Below are positions 1 to 9,754 of a stretch of DNA of 64,000 nt, one piece after another (positions within the stretch are counted from its first letter, which is position 1; every line of letters starts with the position of its first letter). Position numbers and translations under genes: made by a program. Source of the DNA: Alphaproteobacteria bacterium (GTDB taxonomy: Bacteria; Myxococcota_A; UBA796; CAJQPC01); contig JACKEV010000006.1 of the NCBI GenBank assembly GCA_020632795.1, positions 1,794,501-1,858,500 of the forward strand, given 5' to 3'. Under the pieces are notes generated by a model that ran no database searches, was not told the origin of the DNA, and worked only from the letters and a program-made list of their open reading frames with translations.

Positions 1-370
1 AGAAGCCCAGGCTGTGCCAGGTCTCGGTCTCGTCGACGGCGAACAGGCGGATGGGCTCGTCCTCGGTGCCCTCGGCCATCAGCCCCCCCGCGCCCTCGGG
101 GGCCACCCGCAGCTCGTAGTCGCCGCGGGCGAACTGCACCTGGGCGCCGGGCTCCAGGGTGAGGGTCGCGCCGTCGCGCACGGAGATGGTGCAGGTGACG
201 GTGTGGGGGTTGTCGCGGGCGAACCAGGTCTCGTCGGCGGTGATGTCGCCGCAGTGCTCCTTGGGCGCGCCGACGGGCTCGCCGGTGTCGTCGCTGAGGT
301 CCTTGTCGCCGCTGCCGGGGCAGCCGACGAGCAGGGCGAGGATGGGCAGCAGGGGGGTCCGCAGGGTCAT
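1..370 (-). CDS. Putative lipoprotein, N-terminal part (runs off left edge)
   Basis: Reading leftward from an ATG at 370, the frame stays open to the window edge (about 123 codons). The product begins with a short signal peptide ending in a lipobox (LALLVGC), then an Asp/Thr linker (SDDTGEP), then Cys-containing, beta-rich sequence. GGAGG lies seven bases upstream of the start. The composition matches the other DDTG-type lipoproteins in the window, so it is probably exported to the outer membrane or cell surface. The function is unknown and the C-terminus is missing. Confidence 0.75.
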   Translation of the reverse strand, partial: MTLRTPLLPILALLVGCPGSGDKDLSDDTGEPVGAPKEHCGDITADETWFARDNPHTVTCTISVRDGATLTLEPGAQVQFARGDYELRVAPEGAGGLMAEGTEDEPIRLFAVDETETWHSLGF

Positions 371-380
371 CTTGCCTCCA

Positions 381-393
381 GGGGTCTGACCCC
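381..393. repeat. Short perfect palindrome upstream of the left-edge lipoprotein
   Basis: GGGGTC-T-GACCCC is a perfect 6-bp inverted repeat about ten bases upstream of the lipoprotein start at 370. It could be an operator or a small stem in the leader. I saw no second copy in the window. Confidence 0.35.
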
Positions 394-458
394 CTCAACG
401 TGACCCGCCCGCGGCGTCCCGTGTGTCGCAGGTCGGTCGCAGCCCGGTCGCGACGGCC

Positions 459-1169
459 TCAGGGCCCCATGAACGCCGCCAGCTCCCGGACCCGCGTACG
501 GACGGCCTCGGCGATCTCGCCGGGCTCCTGCAGGGCCCCGGGCACGATCCAGTACAGCTCGCTGCCGTCCAGCCATCCGCCCATGTCCGCCCAGGCCATG
601 AGCTGCGCGCGCCGGGAGGGCCCCAGGCCGCCGCCCTCCTGGTGGACCTCCAGCACCATCGCCGCATCAAAAGCCGAATCCCCGGTGGCGTGCGTCGACG
701 TGGATGGCCGATCGGCGGCCATGAAGGCGCCCATCCAGCGCGGCACGAGCGTCCGCAGCGGCCGCCCGGGGGGTCGCCACAGAGCATCGGGGCGCGCCTC
801 CACCTTCACCGTCGCGTTGGGGGAGCGCACCGTCAGGATGGGCAGGATCGGTCCGTGGATGGTCTGGGTGGTGATCGAGCCCTGCCAGCCCAGCACCGCG
901 CGCTCGGTGAGCCACACCGTGTGGCCGTCGACGGTCGCCCGGAGGTGGAGACGGGCGAGGCCGACCCAGCCCACCTCACCGCCCAGCGCCTCGGCGACCG
1001 CGTCGAAGCGCCGCCGCGCCGCGGCCCGACGCCACCACATCGCGGCCCGCAGCGGGGGGACCACCCCGCCCCAGAAGAGCCTGAGGAGCAGCAACACGGC
1101 CACCCAGACCATGAACAGCAGCAGCGCCGCGTTGAAGAGCCAGCCCAGGAGCTCGCCCAACCGGCTCAT
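459..1169 (-). CDS. Hypothetical membrane-anchored protein
   Basis: About 236 residues. The start chosen is ATG 1169, which overlaps the stop of the upstream regulator gene by four bases (ATGA), implying translational coupling. Residues 8-30 are a strongly hydrophobic helix (LFNAALLLFMVWVAVLLLLR), followed by a basic stretch and a soluble domain with a Trp-rich middle. No family recognised. Its coupling to the regulator at 1166-3763 suggests the two are made together, perhaps with this protein as a membrane partner; that is inference. Confidence 0.7.
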   Translation of the reverse strand: MSRLGELLGWLFNAALLLFMVWVAVLLLLRLFWGGVVPPLRAAMWWRRAAARRRFDAVAEALGGEVGWVGLARLHLRATVDGHTVWLTERAVLGWQGSITTQTIHGPILPILTVRSPNATVKVEARPDALWRPPGRPLRTLVPRWMGAFMAADRPSTSTHATGDSAFDAAMVLEVHQEGGGLGPSRRAQLMAWADMGGWLDGSELYWIVPGALQEPGEIAEAVRTRVRELAAFMGP

Positions 1170-3763
1170 GCCCACACCGCATCGAAGAGGGCCAGCGCGC
1201 CCCGCAGGTAGCTGGAGCGCGCTGCCCGCTCGCGCACCGGCGCCACCTGGGCCGCGGCCTGTCGTCGCATCGGCGTCGGATCCGGCGCCTGCCGCGCCAG
1301 GGCGAGGGCCAGGTGGGCGCGCGCGACCTCAAGCCCGTCCAGGAACACCGGGGAGCCCACGCCCTCCAGCAGCGCCTCGGCCTCCGCCAGGGCCTGCTCA
1401 GCCCCCAGGACGTTCCCGGTGGAGGCCTCCAGCGCGACCAGCTCGATCCACGTGAGGCCGATGAACAGGGCGTTGCGGGCGTCGGTGAACGCGAGCCGGG
1501 CCCGGGTCAGCCAGGTGAGCGCCTCCCCGGGCTGCCCCCGGAGCTGGGCGAGGTGGCCCAGGTCCAGCGCCGCCATCGCCTCGCCCTCGGCGTCTCCGAA
1601 GCGGCGCGCCAGGGCACCGGCCCGCTCCAGGTGGGCCGCGGCGTCGTTCAGGGCCCCGGTCTCCAGCGCCGTGCCCGCCAGATCAATGCGCAGCCGCACG
1701 GTCGCGGCGCGGTTGCCCAGGGCCTCGTCCAGGCGCAGCGCCTCCTCCAGCGCGGCGCGGGCCCGCGCGGTGTTGCCCTCCTCCAGGTCGAAGAGCGCGA
1801 GGTTGCCAAGCGTCCGAGCCACCGCCGCCCGATCCTCCCGCGCCTGCTGGAGCGCCAGCGCGGCCCGCAGGTGCCCCCGCGCGCCGTCGATGTCCCCCTG
1901 CAGGTGACGCAGGAAGCCCAGCCGGACCTCGGCCATGCTGGTGAGGAGGTGGTGCCCGACGGCCCGCGCGATCCGGCGCCCCTCCAGCCCTTCCCGCGCC
2001 GCGGCCTCCAGGGCCCCGCTCACGGCGAGCGCGTGCCCGAGGCGGATCCGGGCCTCGGCCTCCACGACCCACTCCGCCAGGGCGACCCCCGCCTGGGCCG
2101 CCGACTCCAGCGCCGCGACCGCGCGGGGGAGCTGACCGGCGAGCTGGAGGCAGGCCCCCCGGAGGATCGCCACCCGGGCCTGCAGCTCGGGATCCCCGGC
2201 GTTCGCGGCCGCGCGCTCAGCCAGGGCCAGGAGCCCCTCGTCCAGGGGCCCCTGCAGCAGCAGCGGCGCGCGCAGGGCCACCACCAGCTCGGCGGCGAGG
2301 GCGGGGTCGAGGGGCTCGACGAGGCGGGCCGCGCGCGCGGCGTCGGGCACCCGCTCGGTGAGCCGCCGCTCACAGCGCGCGCCGTCCCCGCCGTGAAGCG
2401 CGGAGCCCCAGCGCAGCGCCTCCGACAGGACCCAGCGGGCGAACCGCAGGCGCCCTGCGTCTCGCCCCGGCCCGGCGTCCAGGCGGCTCCGCGCGAAGGC
2501 CCGCACGCTCTCCAGGAGCCGGAAGCTCGGCGCCTCCGCGCCTGGAGCGGCCTCCCCCACCAGCAGCGAGGCCGCCCGCAGCGCGCCCAGGCGGTCCATC
2601 ACCAGGGTCCCCTCGGGGTCGAGCACGGCCTCGGCGTCCTCCAGGGAGAAGGGGCCAGCGAACAGGGACAGCACCTCCAGGGCCCCCCGCGCGTCGGGGT
2701 CGAGCAGGTCCCAGGACCACCCCAGCGCGGCCTGCAGGGTGGCGTGCCGGGCCGGTCGGGACCCCTCATCCCGGAGGATCCCGGGGCGACCATCCAGGCG
2801 ATCCAGCAGCGCGGCCGGGCTCATCAGGGCCAGCCGGGGCGCAGCCAGCTCCAGGGCCAGGGGCAGCCCGTCCAGGCGCCGCACCAGCGCGGCCAGCCCG
2901 GGGGCGTCCGGGGGCAGCTCCCGAGGAGACAGCGCCCGGAGCAGCGAGACCCCGGCGGTCGGCGCCAGCGGCTCCAGCTCCAGGTGGGCGACCTCGGGGC
3001 GCCGGACGCGCTGCCGGCTGGTGAGCAGCAGCGTGAGCCCCGGCGCCGCCGCCAGCCAGGCGCCGAGCGGCGCCTCGACCACCCCCGCGAGCTGCTCCAG
3101 GTTGTCGAGCACCACCCGCTGCGGCCCGCGGGCGGCCAGGGCGCGGCCGATGCGCGCGACGGCGGCGGCGGCGTCACCGCTGACCGCCAGCGGCACGTTG
3201 AGCGCGGTCGCCACGGCCCGCGCCACGTCTTCCGGCGTCCGGGCCTCGCTCAGATCGCACCAGACCACCGCCCCCTGGGCCGCGCACCACTCCTGGGCGA
3301 GCCGGGTCTTGCCCACCCCCCCCGGGCCCAGCAGGCACACCGCCCGCGCGCCGTCGGCCACGAGGCGCTCCAGGGCGGCGAGGTCCCGGGCCCGCCCCAG
3401 GAAGGGCGCCCCGCCCGCCGTCGGGGGGCCCGCGGTCTTCGGCAGCTCGAGGTGGTAGCCCACGCCGCGGGTGGAGATGAGGTGGGTGGGCGCGGAGGGG
3501 TCGCGCTCGATCTTGGCGCGCAGGCGCATCACCGTGTTGTCCACCGAGCGGGTGCGCACCGGCTTGGGGTAGCCCCAGACCTCCTTGAGCAGGGTGTTCC
3601 GGCTGACCGGCCGCCCGGGGTGGCGGAGCAGGCGCTCCAGCAGCCGAACCTCCAGCTCCGAGAGCGGGAGGCGATCGCCGTCGCGGTGCACCTCCCGCCG
3701 GGCCAGGTCGAGGGTGCAGACCTCCAGCGCGAGGCGCGCGGAGCCGGAGTCGGAGGAGTCCAT
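1166..3763 (-). CDS. Transcriptional regulator: OmpR-type wHTH, NB-ARC-like ATPase, TPR-like repeats
   Basis: About 865 residues from ATG 3763, preceded by GAGGAGG. Residues ~10-105 form a winged helix of the Trans_reg_C type (ELEVRLLERLLRHPG, NTVMRLRAKI, STRGVGYHL). A P-loop ATPase follows with Walker A GPGGVGKT at ~143-150 and later TSRQR and LDGLPLALELAAPRL motifs typical of STAND/NB-ARC regulators. The C-terminal half is helical and Ala/Leu-rich like TPR repeats. The AfsR/LuxR-like architecture suggests a ligand- or protein-responsive transcription factor. It is transcribed divergently from the two-component pair at 4107-6719 and coupled to the membrane protein downstream. The signal and targets are unknown. 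Confidence 0.85.
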   Translation of the reverse strand: MDSSDSGSARLALEVCTLDLARREVHRDGDRLPLSELEVRLLERLLRHPGRPVSRNTLLKEVWGYPKPVRTRSVDNTVMRLRAKIERDPSAPTHLISTRGVGYHLELPKTAGPPTAGGAPFLGRARDLAALERLVADGARAVCLLGPGGVGKTRLAQEWCAAQGAVVWCDLSEARTPEDVARAVATALNVPLAVSGDAAAAVARIGRALAARGPQRVVLDNLEQLAGVVEAPLGAWLAAAPGLTLLLTSRQRVRRPEVAHLELEPLAPTAGVSLLRALSPRELPPDAPGLAALVRRLDGLPLALELAAPRLALMSPAALLDRLDGRPGILRDEGSRPARHATLQAALGWSWDLLDPDARGALEVLSLFAGPFSLEDAEAVLDPEGTLVMDRLGALRAASLLVGEAAPGAEAPSFRLLESVRAFARSRLDAGPGRDAGRLRFARWVLSEALRWGSALHGGDGARCERRLTERVPDAARAARLVEPLDPALAAELVVALRAPLLLQGPLDEGLLALAERAAANAGDPELQARVAILRGACLQLAGQLPRAVAALESAAQAGVALAEWVVEAEARIRLGHALAVSGALEAAAREGLEGRRIARAVGHHLLTSMAEVRLGFLRHLQGDIDGARGHLRAALALQQAREDRAAVARTLGNLALFDLEEGNTARARAALEEALRLDEALGNRAATVRLRIDLAGTALETGALNDAAAHLERAGALARRFGDAEGEAMAALDLGHLAQLRGQPGEALTWLTRARLAFTDARNALFIGLTWIELVALEASTGNVLGAEQALAEAEALLEGVGSPVFLDGLEVARAHLALALARQAPDPTPMRRQAAAQVAPVRERAARSSYLRGALALFDAVWA

Positions 3764-3930
3764 GGTCACCTCCTCGGATCGTAGGACGGGCCGGTGGCAC
3801 CGGCAACGCTGCGGACCCCGCATGTGCCCTGCGGATTCCGCAGCATCCCGGTACGATGGCGGCGGTCTCGCGGAGGACGAAACGTCGATCACGCCCTGTT
3901 CATCGGCATTCTTACACGCGGCTTTCACGC

Positions 3931-3946
3931 TGGCACGGTGCGTGCA
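3931..3946 (+). promoter_or_regulatory. Sigma-54 (-24/-12) promoter
   Basis: TGGCACGGTGCGTGCA has the invariant GG (3932-3933) and GC (3944-3945) separated by exactly ten bases and closely fits the sigma-54 consensus TGGCACG-N4-TTGCW. It points toward the histidine kinase/NtrC-type operon, predicting transcription from about 3957 and a leader of ~150 nt. The operon encodes a sigma-54 activator, so autoregulation is likely. The rest of the 3764-4106 intergenic region shows no convincing gene. Confidence 0.7.
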
Positions 3947-4106
3947 TTACATCGGAGCGTCCAACGGCGGGCGCTGGAGCGCGGCTCGGTCCGCGCAACC
4001 ACAGACTCTCTCCCCTGCTCTCTCGTCACGGGCTCCCGTGCTCCAGCGCCTGCGACTTCCCCCGCCCATCCCGTTAAAGGGCGTCCTCGACGACGAGGAC
4101 GGCGAC

Positions 4107-5360
4107 GTGGACGCCCATGCTGACGGACGGCCCCGCTGGGGCCTCTTGATGACCACCCTCCTGCTGGGTCTCGCGCTGATCGGCATCTGCCTGCTCAGCT
4201 TCCGAGCCGCGCAGGAGCTGTCCGAGGTGGTCGACGCAGGCCAGGCCCAGGGCCTGCACCGGGCCTGGGACACCGCCCAGGCGCGCTGGACCCTCCCCCC
4301 CTCCGACGCCGATCTCGCCGGCTTCCTCGAACAGGAGACCGAGTACGGGCTGCGCTACGTGGGGCTGGTCGAGCGCGACCGCGTGCTGTCCCAGGCCGGC
4401 ACCCCGGTCCTGCCCCCCACGCAGCGCCCGCGGCCGCTGGAGCGGGTCGAGGGTCGGATCCGGATCCACATCGGCCCCCCCAGCCAGGACCCTCCGCACA
4501 CCCGAGGGGGCCCCCCGCCGCCCGGCGGGCTCCAGAACAGCCACCCCCTCCCGGTGGTGATCATGGAGTTCGAACCGCTGCTCTCCCAGGACCTGCGCAT
4601 GCAGGCGCTGCTCTACCTCTGCTTCGGGCTGGCCGCGGCCGCCGTGCTCCTGGTGGTCGCCGGGGTGATGTGGCGGCGCATCCAGGAGGCCGACGCCCTG
4701 GCCGAGGTCCGCGCCCAGCAGGCCCGCCTGGCCACCCTCGGCCAGATGTCGGCGGTGCTCGCCCACGAGATCCGGAACCCCCTCGCCTCGCTCAAGGGCA
4801 ACGCCCAGCTCCTGGTCGAGCGCCTGGACGAGGCCTCCAAGGAGCGCCGCATCGCCGACCGGGTCGTGCGCGAGGCCCAGCGCCTGGAGAAGCTCAGCCA
4901 TGATCTCCTCGACTTCGTGCGCTCCGGCGAGGCCCGCCGCCGGGACATCGACCCCACCGCGCTGCTCCAGGAGGCCGCCGACGCCGTCGCGCCCGGCCGC
5001 TTCACCCTGCGCGTCGACCGCGCCCCGGCCACCTGGCCCCTTGACCCCGAGCGCGTCCTGCAGGTGCTCGTCAACCTGATGGACAACGCGGTCAAGGCCT
5101 GCCCCGACGACACCGCCATCGACGCCTGCGCGGAGCAGGTCGGCGGGGTGCTGGAGCTGCGGGTGCGCGACCACGGGGAGGGCCTGCCGGCGGGCGACGA
5201 GGAGCTGGTCTTCGAGCCCTTCCACACCGGTCGGGTCAAGGGCGTGGGCCTGGGGCTCGCCATCTGCCGCCGCATCGTCGAGCTGCACGGCGGTACCATC
5301 ACCGCTCGCAACGCGCCCGATGGGGGCGCGGAGTTCTGCGCGCGGATACCTCGCGGGTGA
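4107..5360 (+). CDS. Membrane sensor histidine kinase (NtrB/ZraS-like)
   Basis: About 417 residues from GTG 4107 with GAGGA seven bases upstream; ATG 4149 is an alternative. A transmembrane helix near residues 14-34 and a second near 165-190 (LYLCFGLAAAAVLLVVAGVM) bracket a periplasmic sensor region of ~130 residues. The HisKA box is VLAHEIRNPLASLKGNAQL with the phospho-acceptor at about His220. The HATPase domain shows NLMDNAVKA, DHGEGL and GVGLGLAICRRI. It is followed after 15 bases by its likely partner at 5376. Together with the sigma-54 promoter this is a ZraSR/AtoSC-type system; the stimulus is unknown. Confidence 0.9.
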   Translation: MDAHADGRPRWGLLMTTLLLGLALIGICLLSFRAAQELSEVVDAGQAQGLHRAWDTAQARWTLPPSDADLAGFLEQETEYGLRYVGLVERDRVLSQAGTPVLPPTQRPRPLERVEGRIRIHIGPPSQDPPHTRGGPPPPGGLQNSHPLPVVIMEFEPLLSQDLRMQALLYLCFGLAAAAVLLVVAGVMWRRIQEADALAEVRAQQARLATLGQMSAVLAHEIRNPLASLKGNAQLLVERLDEASKERRIADRVVREAQRLEKLSHDLLDFVRSGEARRRDIDPTALLQEAADAVAPGRFTLRVDRAPATWPLDPERVLQVLVNLMDNAVKACPDDTAIDACAEQVGGVLELRVRDHGEGLPAGDEELVFEPFHTGRVKGVGLGLAICRRIVELHGGTITARNAPDGGAEFCARIPRG

Positions 5361-5375
5361 AATGTTGGAGTTGAT

Positions 5376-6719
<1,344 letters not shown>

Positions 6720-6738
6720 GGGGAGTCGGGGACGGTCG

Positions 6739-7401
6739 ATGTCAGAGTCACCACGGGTGCTGTTCACGGACGGAGACCTCTACGCCGTCGCCAAGCCGGC
6801 GGGTTGGCCCGTCCACCCCAACGACGGCCATGACGACGACCTCCTGGGCTGGCTGCGGCGCAGCGTGCCGGGGTCGGAGGCGTTGGCCCCGGTCCACCGC
6901 CTGGACCTGGCGACCTCGGGCCTGGTGCTGTTCGCGAAGAGCGCCGAGCGCCGCGCGCAGCTCGCGGCGACCTTCGCGCGGGGGGAGGTCCTCAAGACCT
7001 ACCTCGCGGTGGTGCACGGGCGGGCCCGCAGCAAGGGGGTCGTCCAGCGCGCGCTCAAGGACGGCCGGCGCGGCCGCCCGCTGCGGGCGATCACCCGCTA
7101 CCGACGGGTCAGCCTGCTCGGGTCCTTCACCCTCGTCGAACTGAACCCGTCCACCGGGCGAAAGCACCAGCTCCGGCGGCACATGCAGGGCATCGGTCAC
7201 CCGATCGTGGGGGACCCGCGCTACGGCCCGGCGACCTTCCGTCCGGTCCCGGCGTTCCCGGGGCGCCTCTGGCTGCACGCCGCCACCCTGGAGCTGCCCG
7301 AGGGCCTGCGGATCGCCTGCCCCCTGCCCCCGCTGCTCGCGGAACACCTTGACATCCTTGCCGCTGGCGCGCGCAGCCGCGAGGCCGCCACAGGGAGTTG
7401 A
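6739..7401 (+). CDS. RluA/TruC-family pseudouridine synthase
   Basis: 220 residues. It has the RluA-family catalytic motif HRLDLATSG with the catalytic Asp at about residue 56, plus the later motifs VHGRA, GRKHQLRRHM and GHPIVGDPRYG. It isomerises uridine to pseudouridine in rRNA or tRNA. There is no S4 domain, and the short length and PVHPNDGHDDDLL region resemble TruC (tRNA U65) or short RluA members. It starts 19 bases after the response-regulator gene and is probably co-transcribed with it by proximity only. The substrate cannot be decided from sequence alone. Confidence 0.88.
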   Translation: MSESPRVLFTDGDLYAVAKPAGWPVHPNDGHDDDLLGWLRRSVPGSEALAPVHRLDLATSGLVLFAKSAERRAQLAATFARGEVLKTYLAVVHGRARSKGVVQRALKDGRRGRPLRAITRYRRVSLLGSFTLVELNPSTGRKHQLRRHMQGIGHPIVGDPRYGPATFRPVPAFPGRLWLHAATLELPEGLRIACPLPPLLAEHLDILAAGARSREAATGS

Positions 7402-7459
7402 GGTTTCCGCGCACCGCGCGTTGTCCGAAGTGCTAACCTCAAGCCACTCGGAGGACCCC

Positions 7460-8650
7460 ATGCCCTTCGCGCTCGTGGCCGCCCTGGCAGGCTGCGCCAG
7501 CCCCACACCGATCACCTGGCACGGCGACGTCGCCCCGCTGGTCAACACCCACTGCGCCCGCTGCCACAGCGCGGACGGCGTCGCGCCCGCCTGGATCACC
7601 GATCCGACCCAGGCTGTGGCCCGCGCGGACACCCTCCGCGCCTGGGTGGACAGCGGCGCCATGTCCCCCCCGGCCTCGGATCCGGCGTGCCGGGACTACG
7701 TCGACGCGGAGCACCGGTGGCTCGACCCGGCCGACCGCCAGCGCATCGTGGACTGGGTAGACCAGGGGGCGCTGCTCGGGGATCCCCCCGCCGAGCCGCT
7801 GGCGCCGCCGCCGCCGCTGGCGACCCTCGCTTCGCCGGACGCCTGGCTCTCCATGCCCGACCCCTACACCCTGGAGACCGACGACGACGACAACAAGTAC
7901 ATGTGCTTCGTGCTCGACGTCGACACCTCCGAGCCCTTCTACATCACCGGGCTGGAGCTGACCCCGGGCAACCCCGCCATCGTGCACCACGCGGTGCTCT
8001 TCCAGGTTGAAGAAAGCGATCCGGCAGAGGACTACGACAACCCCGCCGGCCAGCAGGCCTTCGACTGCCGGGCCCAGACGGGCGCTGCGCTGTGGACGCT
8101 CATGCACGGCTGGGCGCCGGGCACCGGGGCCACGATCTTCCCCGAGGGCACCGGGCTCCCGGTCCACGCCGACGCCCGGCTGGTCCTCCAGGTCCACTAC
8201 TACGAGGTCCCGGGCGCCGATCGCACCGACCGCTCCCGCTACGCGGTGACCACCGCGTCCGAGGTCGACCGCCCCATCGCCGTGTACATCGGCGGCGCCT
8301 TCGACTTCCGCATCCCCCCCTTCGTGGCCGAGCACACCCACCACAACCGCACCCGCAACGTGCGGGACGACGTCGACATCCTGGGCGTGCTCCCCCACAT
8401 GCACCGCCGGGGCCGGGCCTACGCCGCCGAGGTCGAGCGGGACAGCGGCGAGACCTGCCTCGTCGAGGGGCAGTTCGACTTCGACAACCAGTACACCTAC
8501 CTCTTCAAGGAGCCGGTCCCCTGGAACCAGGGCGACACGCTCCACACCACCTGCGTGTGGGACAACAGCGCGACCGACCGCGAGGTCACCTACGGCGAGG
8601 CCACCGACGAGGAGATGTGCGTGTTCTTCTCCTACGTCGCCCCACGCTGA
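7460..8650 (+). CDS. Copper type II monooxygenase-like lipoprotein with an N-terminal CxxCH heme motif
   Basis: About 396 residues from ATG 7460 with GGAGGA upstream. A very short signal peptide ends in a lipobox (ALAGC). CARCH at residues 32-36 is a c-type heme site within a planctomycete-type cytochrome-like segment. The rest resembles copper type II ascorbate-dependent monooxygenases: an HH pair at ~176-177 (IVHHAVLF), HMH at ~313-315 (LPHMHRRGRAY) and HTTCVWDNS near the C-terminus. It is likely a surface or periplasmic redox enzyme. It clusters with the lipoprotein at 8734 and the multiheme protein at 9755. The substrate is unknown. Confidence 0.82.
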   Translation: MPFALVAALAGCASPTPITWHGDVAPLVNTHCARCHSADGVAPAWITDPTQAVARADTLRAWVDSGAMSPPASDPACRDYVDAEHRWLDPADRQRIVDWVDQGALLGDPPAEPLAPPPPLATLASPDAWLSMPDPYTLETDDDDNKYMCFVLDVDTSEPFYITGLELTPGNPAIVHHAVLFQVEESDPAEDYDNPAGQQAFDCRAQTGAALWTLMHGWAPGTGATIFPEGTGLPVHADARLVLQVHYYEVPGADRTDRSRYAVTTASEVDRPIAVYIGGAFDFRIPPFVAEHTHHNRTRNVRDDVDILGVLPHMHRRGRAYAAEVERDSGETCLVEGQFDFDNQYTYLFKEPVPWNQGDTLHTTCVWDNSATDREVTYGEATDEEMCVFFSYVAPR

Positions 8651-8733
8651 TCTGCGTCGCATCCGGGCCGGTGGTGGGCCTCCGCGTCGGTGACTACGCT
8701 TGAGGTGTGGAGCCGCATCGCCAGGAGACCCCC

Positions 8734-9750
8734 ATGCCGCGCACCCTGCTCGCCGCCGCGCTCGCCCTCGCCGCCTGCAAGGACGCGGGCACCGACGACA
8801 CCGCCATCCCCGACGACAGCGGGCTCCCCCCGGTCCTCTCCTGGTCGGTGGCCGTGGCCGACGCGCCGGAGGGCGCGTTCCTGGCGGTGTGGGGGTTGTC
8901 CGAGGACGACGTCTGGGTGGTCGGCGGCCAGCCCGACGCGGGCGTGGTGCTGCGGGGCAGCGGCGCTGACTGGACCCCGATGGACCTGCCCACAGGCACC
9001 CCGCTGCTCAACTGGGTCCACGGCACCGCGGCGGACGACGTCTGGGTCGCCGGCATCCATGGCGCCCTGCTCCACTGGGACGGAGCGGCCTGGACCGACC
9101 ACTCCTGGCCCATCGAAGAGGCGTTCTGGGGCATCTACGCGCGCACCCCCACGGACGTGATGGCCGTCGGGGGCACCTCGGGCTTCGGCGGCGCCGACGG
9201 CCAGCTCATGCACTACGAAGGCACCGGCTGGAGCCCCGTGACCATCCCCGCCGAGTACGCGGACATCAACAACCTCTTCAAGGTCACCCACGACGGCACC
9301 GACTGGTGGGTGGTGGGCCTGGGCGGCGCCGCCCTGCGCGGCCCCTCCCCCACCGCCCTCGCGGCGGTGCCCACCGGCTACGCTGGCGATCTGGTCACCG
9401 TGGCCCGACCCGACGGCGGCGGGCCCGTCGTGGTGGTGGGGGGCCGCGGCACCGGCGTGGTCCTGGAGCCCGACGGCGACGGCCTCGCGGTCACCGCCGA
9501 GGCCTTCGCGGGCCTCAACGGCGTCCGGGTCTACCCCAGCGGCCGGTCGGTGGTGGTGGGGGAGCGCGGCTTCAGCGGCCTCTACGATCCCGATGAGGAC
9601 GTCCTCACGGAAGTCCCCTCCCTCACCGACGACGTGCTCCACGGGACCTGGGGCGCCGCCGGGGGGCAGATGTATGCCGTCGGCGGCAACCTGTTCACCT
9701 CAGACGACTACTTCCACGGGGTCATCCTGACCGGCCCCGCCCCGGAGTGA
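8734..9750 (+). CDS. Putative lipoprotein with propeller-like repeats
   Basis: About 338 residues. Start ATG 8734 was chosen because AGGAG precedes it and it gives a clean signal peptide with lipobox (ALALAACKD). The mature N-terminus is DTAIPDDS-type. Repeats of the form W-x-DDVWVVGG / ADDVWVAGIHGALLHWDG are spaced about 45 residues apart and resemble the DVWAVG repeats of beta-propeller proteins common in myxobacteria. It lies between the copper protein and the multiheme protein (five bases to the next start), so the three probably form an exported set. No enzymatic motif seen. Confidence 0.75.
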   Translation: MPRTLLAAALALAACKDAGTDDTAIPDDSGLPPVLSWSVAVADAPEGAFLAVWGLSEDDVWVVGGQPDAGVVLRGSGADWTPMDLPTGTPLLNWVHGTAADDVWVAGIHGALLHWDGAAWTDHSWPIEEAFWGIYARTPTDVMAVGGTSGFGGADGQLMHYEGTGWSPVTIPAEYADINNLFKVTHDGTDWWVVGLGGAALRGPSPTALAAVPTGYAGDLVTVARPDGGGPVVVVGGRGTGVVLEPDGDGLAVTAEAFAGLNGVRVYPSGRSVVVGERGFSGLYDPDEDVLTEVPSLTDDVLHGTWGAAGGQMYAVGGNLFTSDDYFHGVILTGPAPE

Positions 9751-9754
9751 GCCC

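Noticed and set aside
1313..3784. Long plus-strand frame of 823 codons
   Set aside because: It is the antisense of the regulator gene; the sequence is Gln/Arg/Gly-rich with no fold or motif. Frames like this arise from high G+C codon bias.
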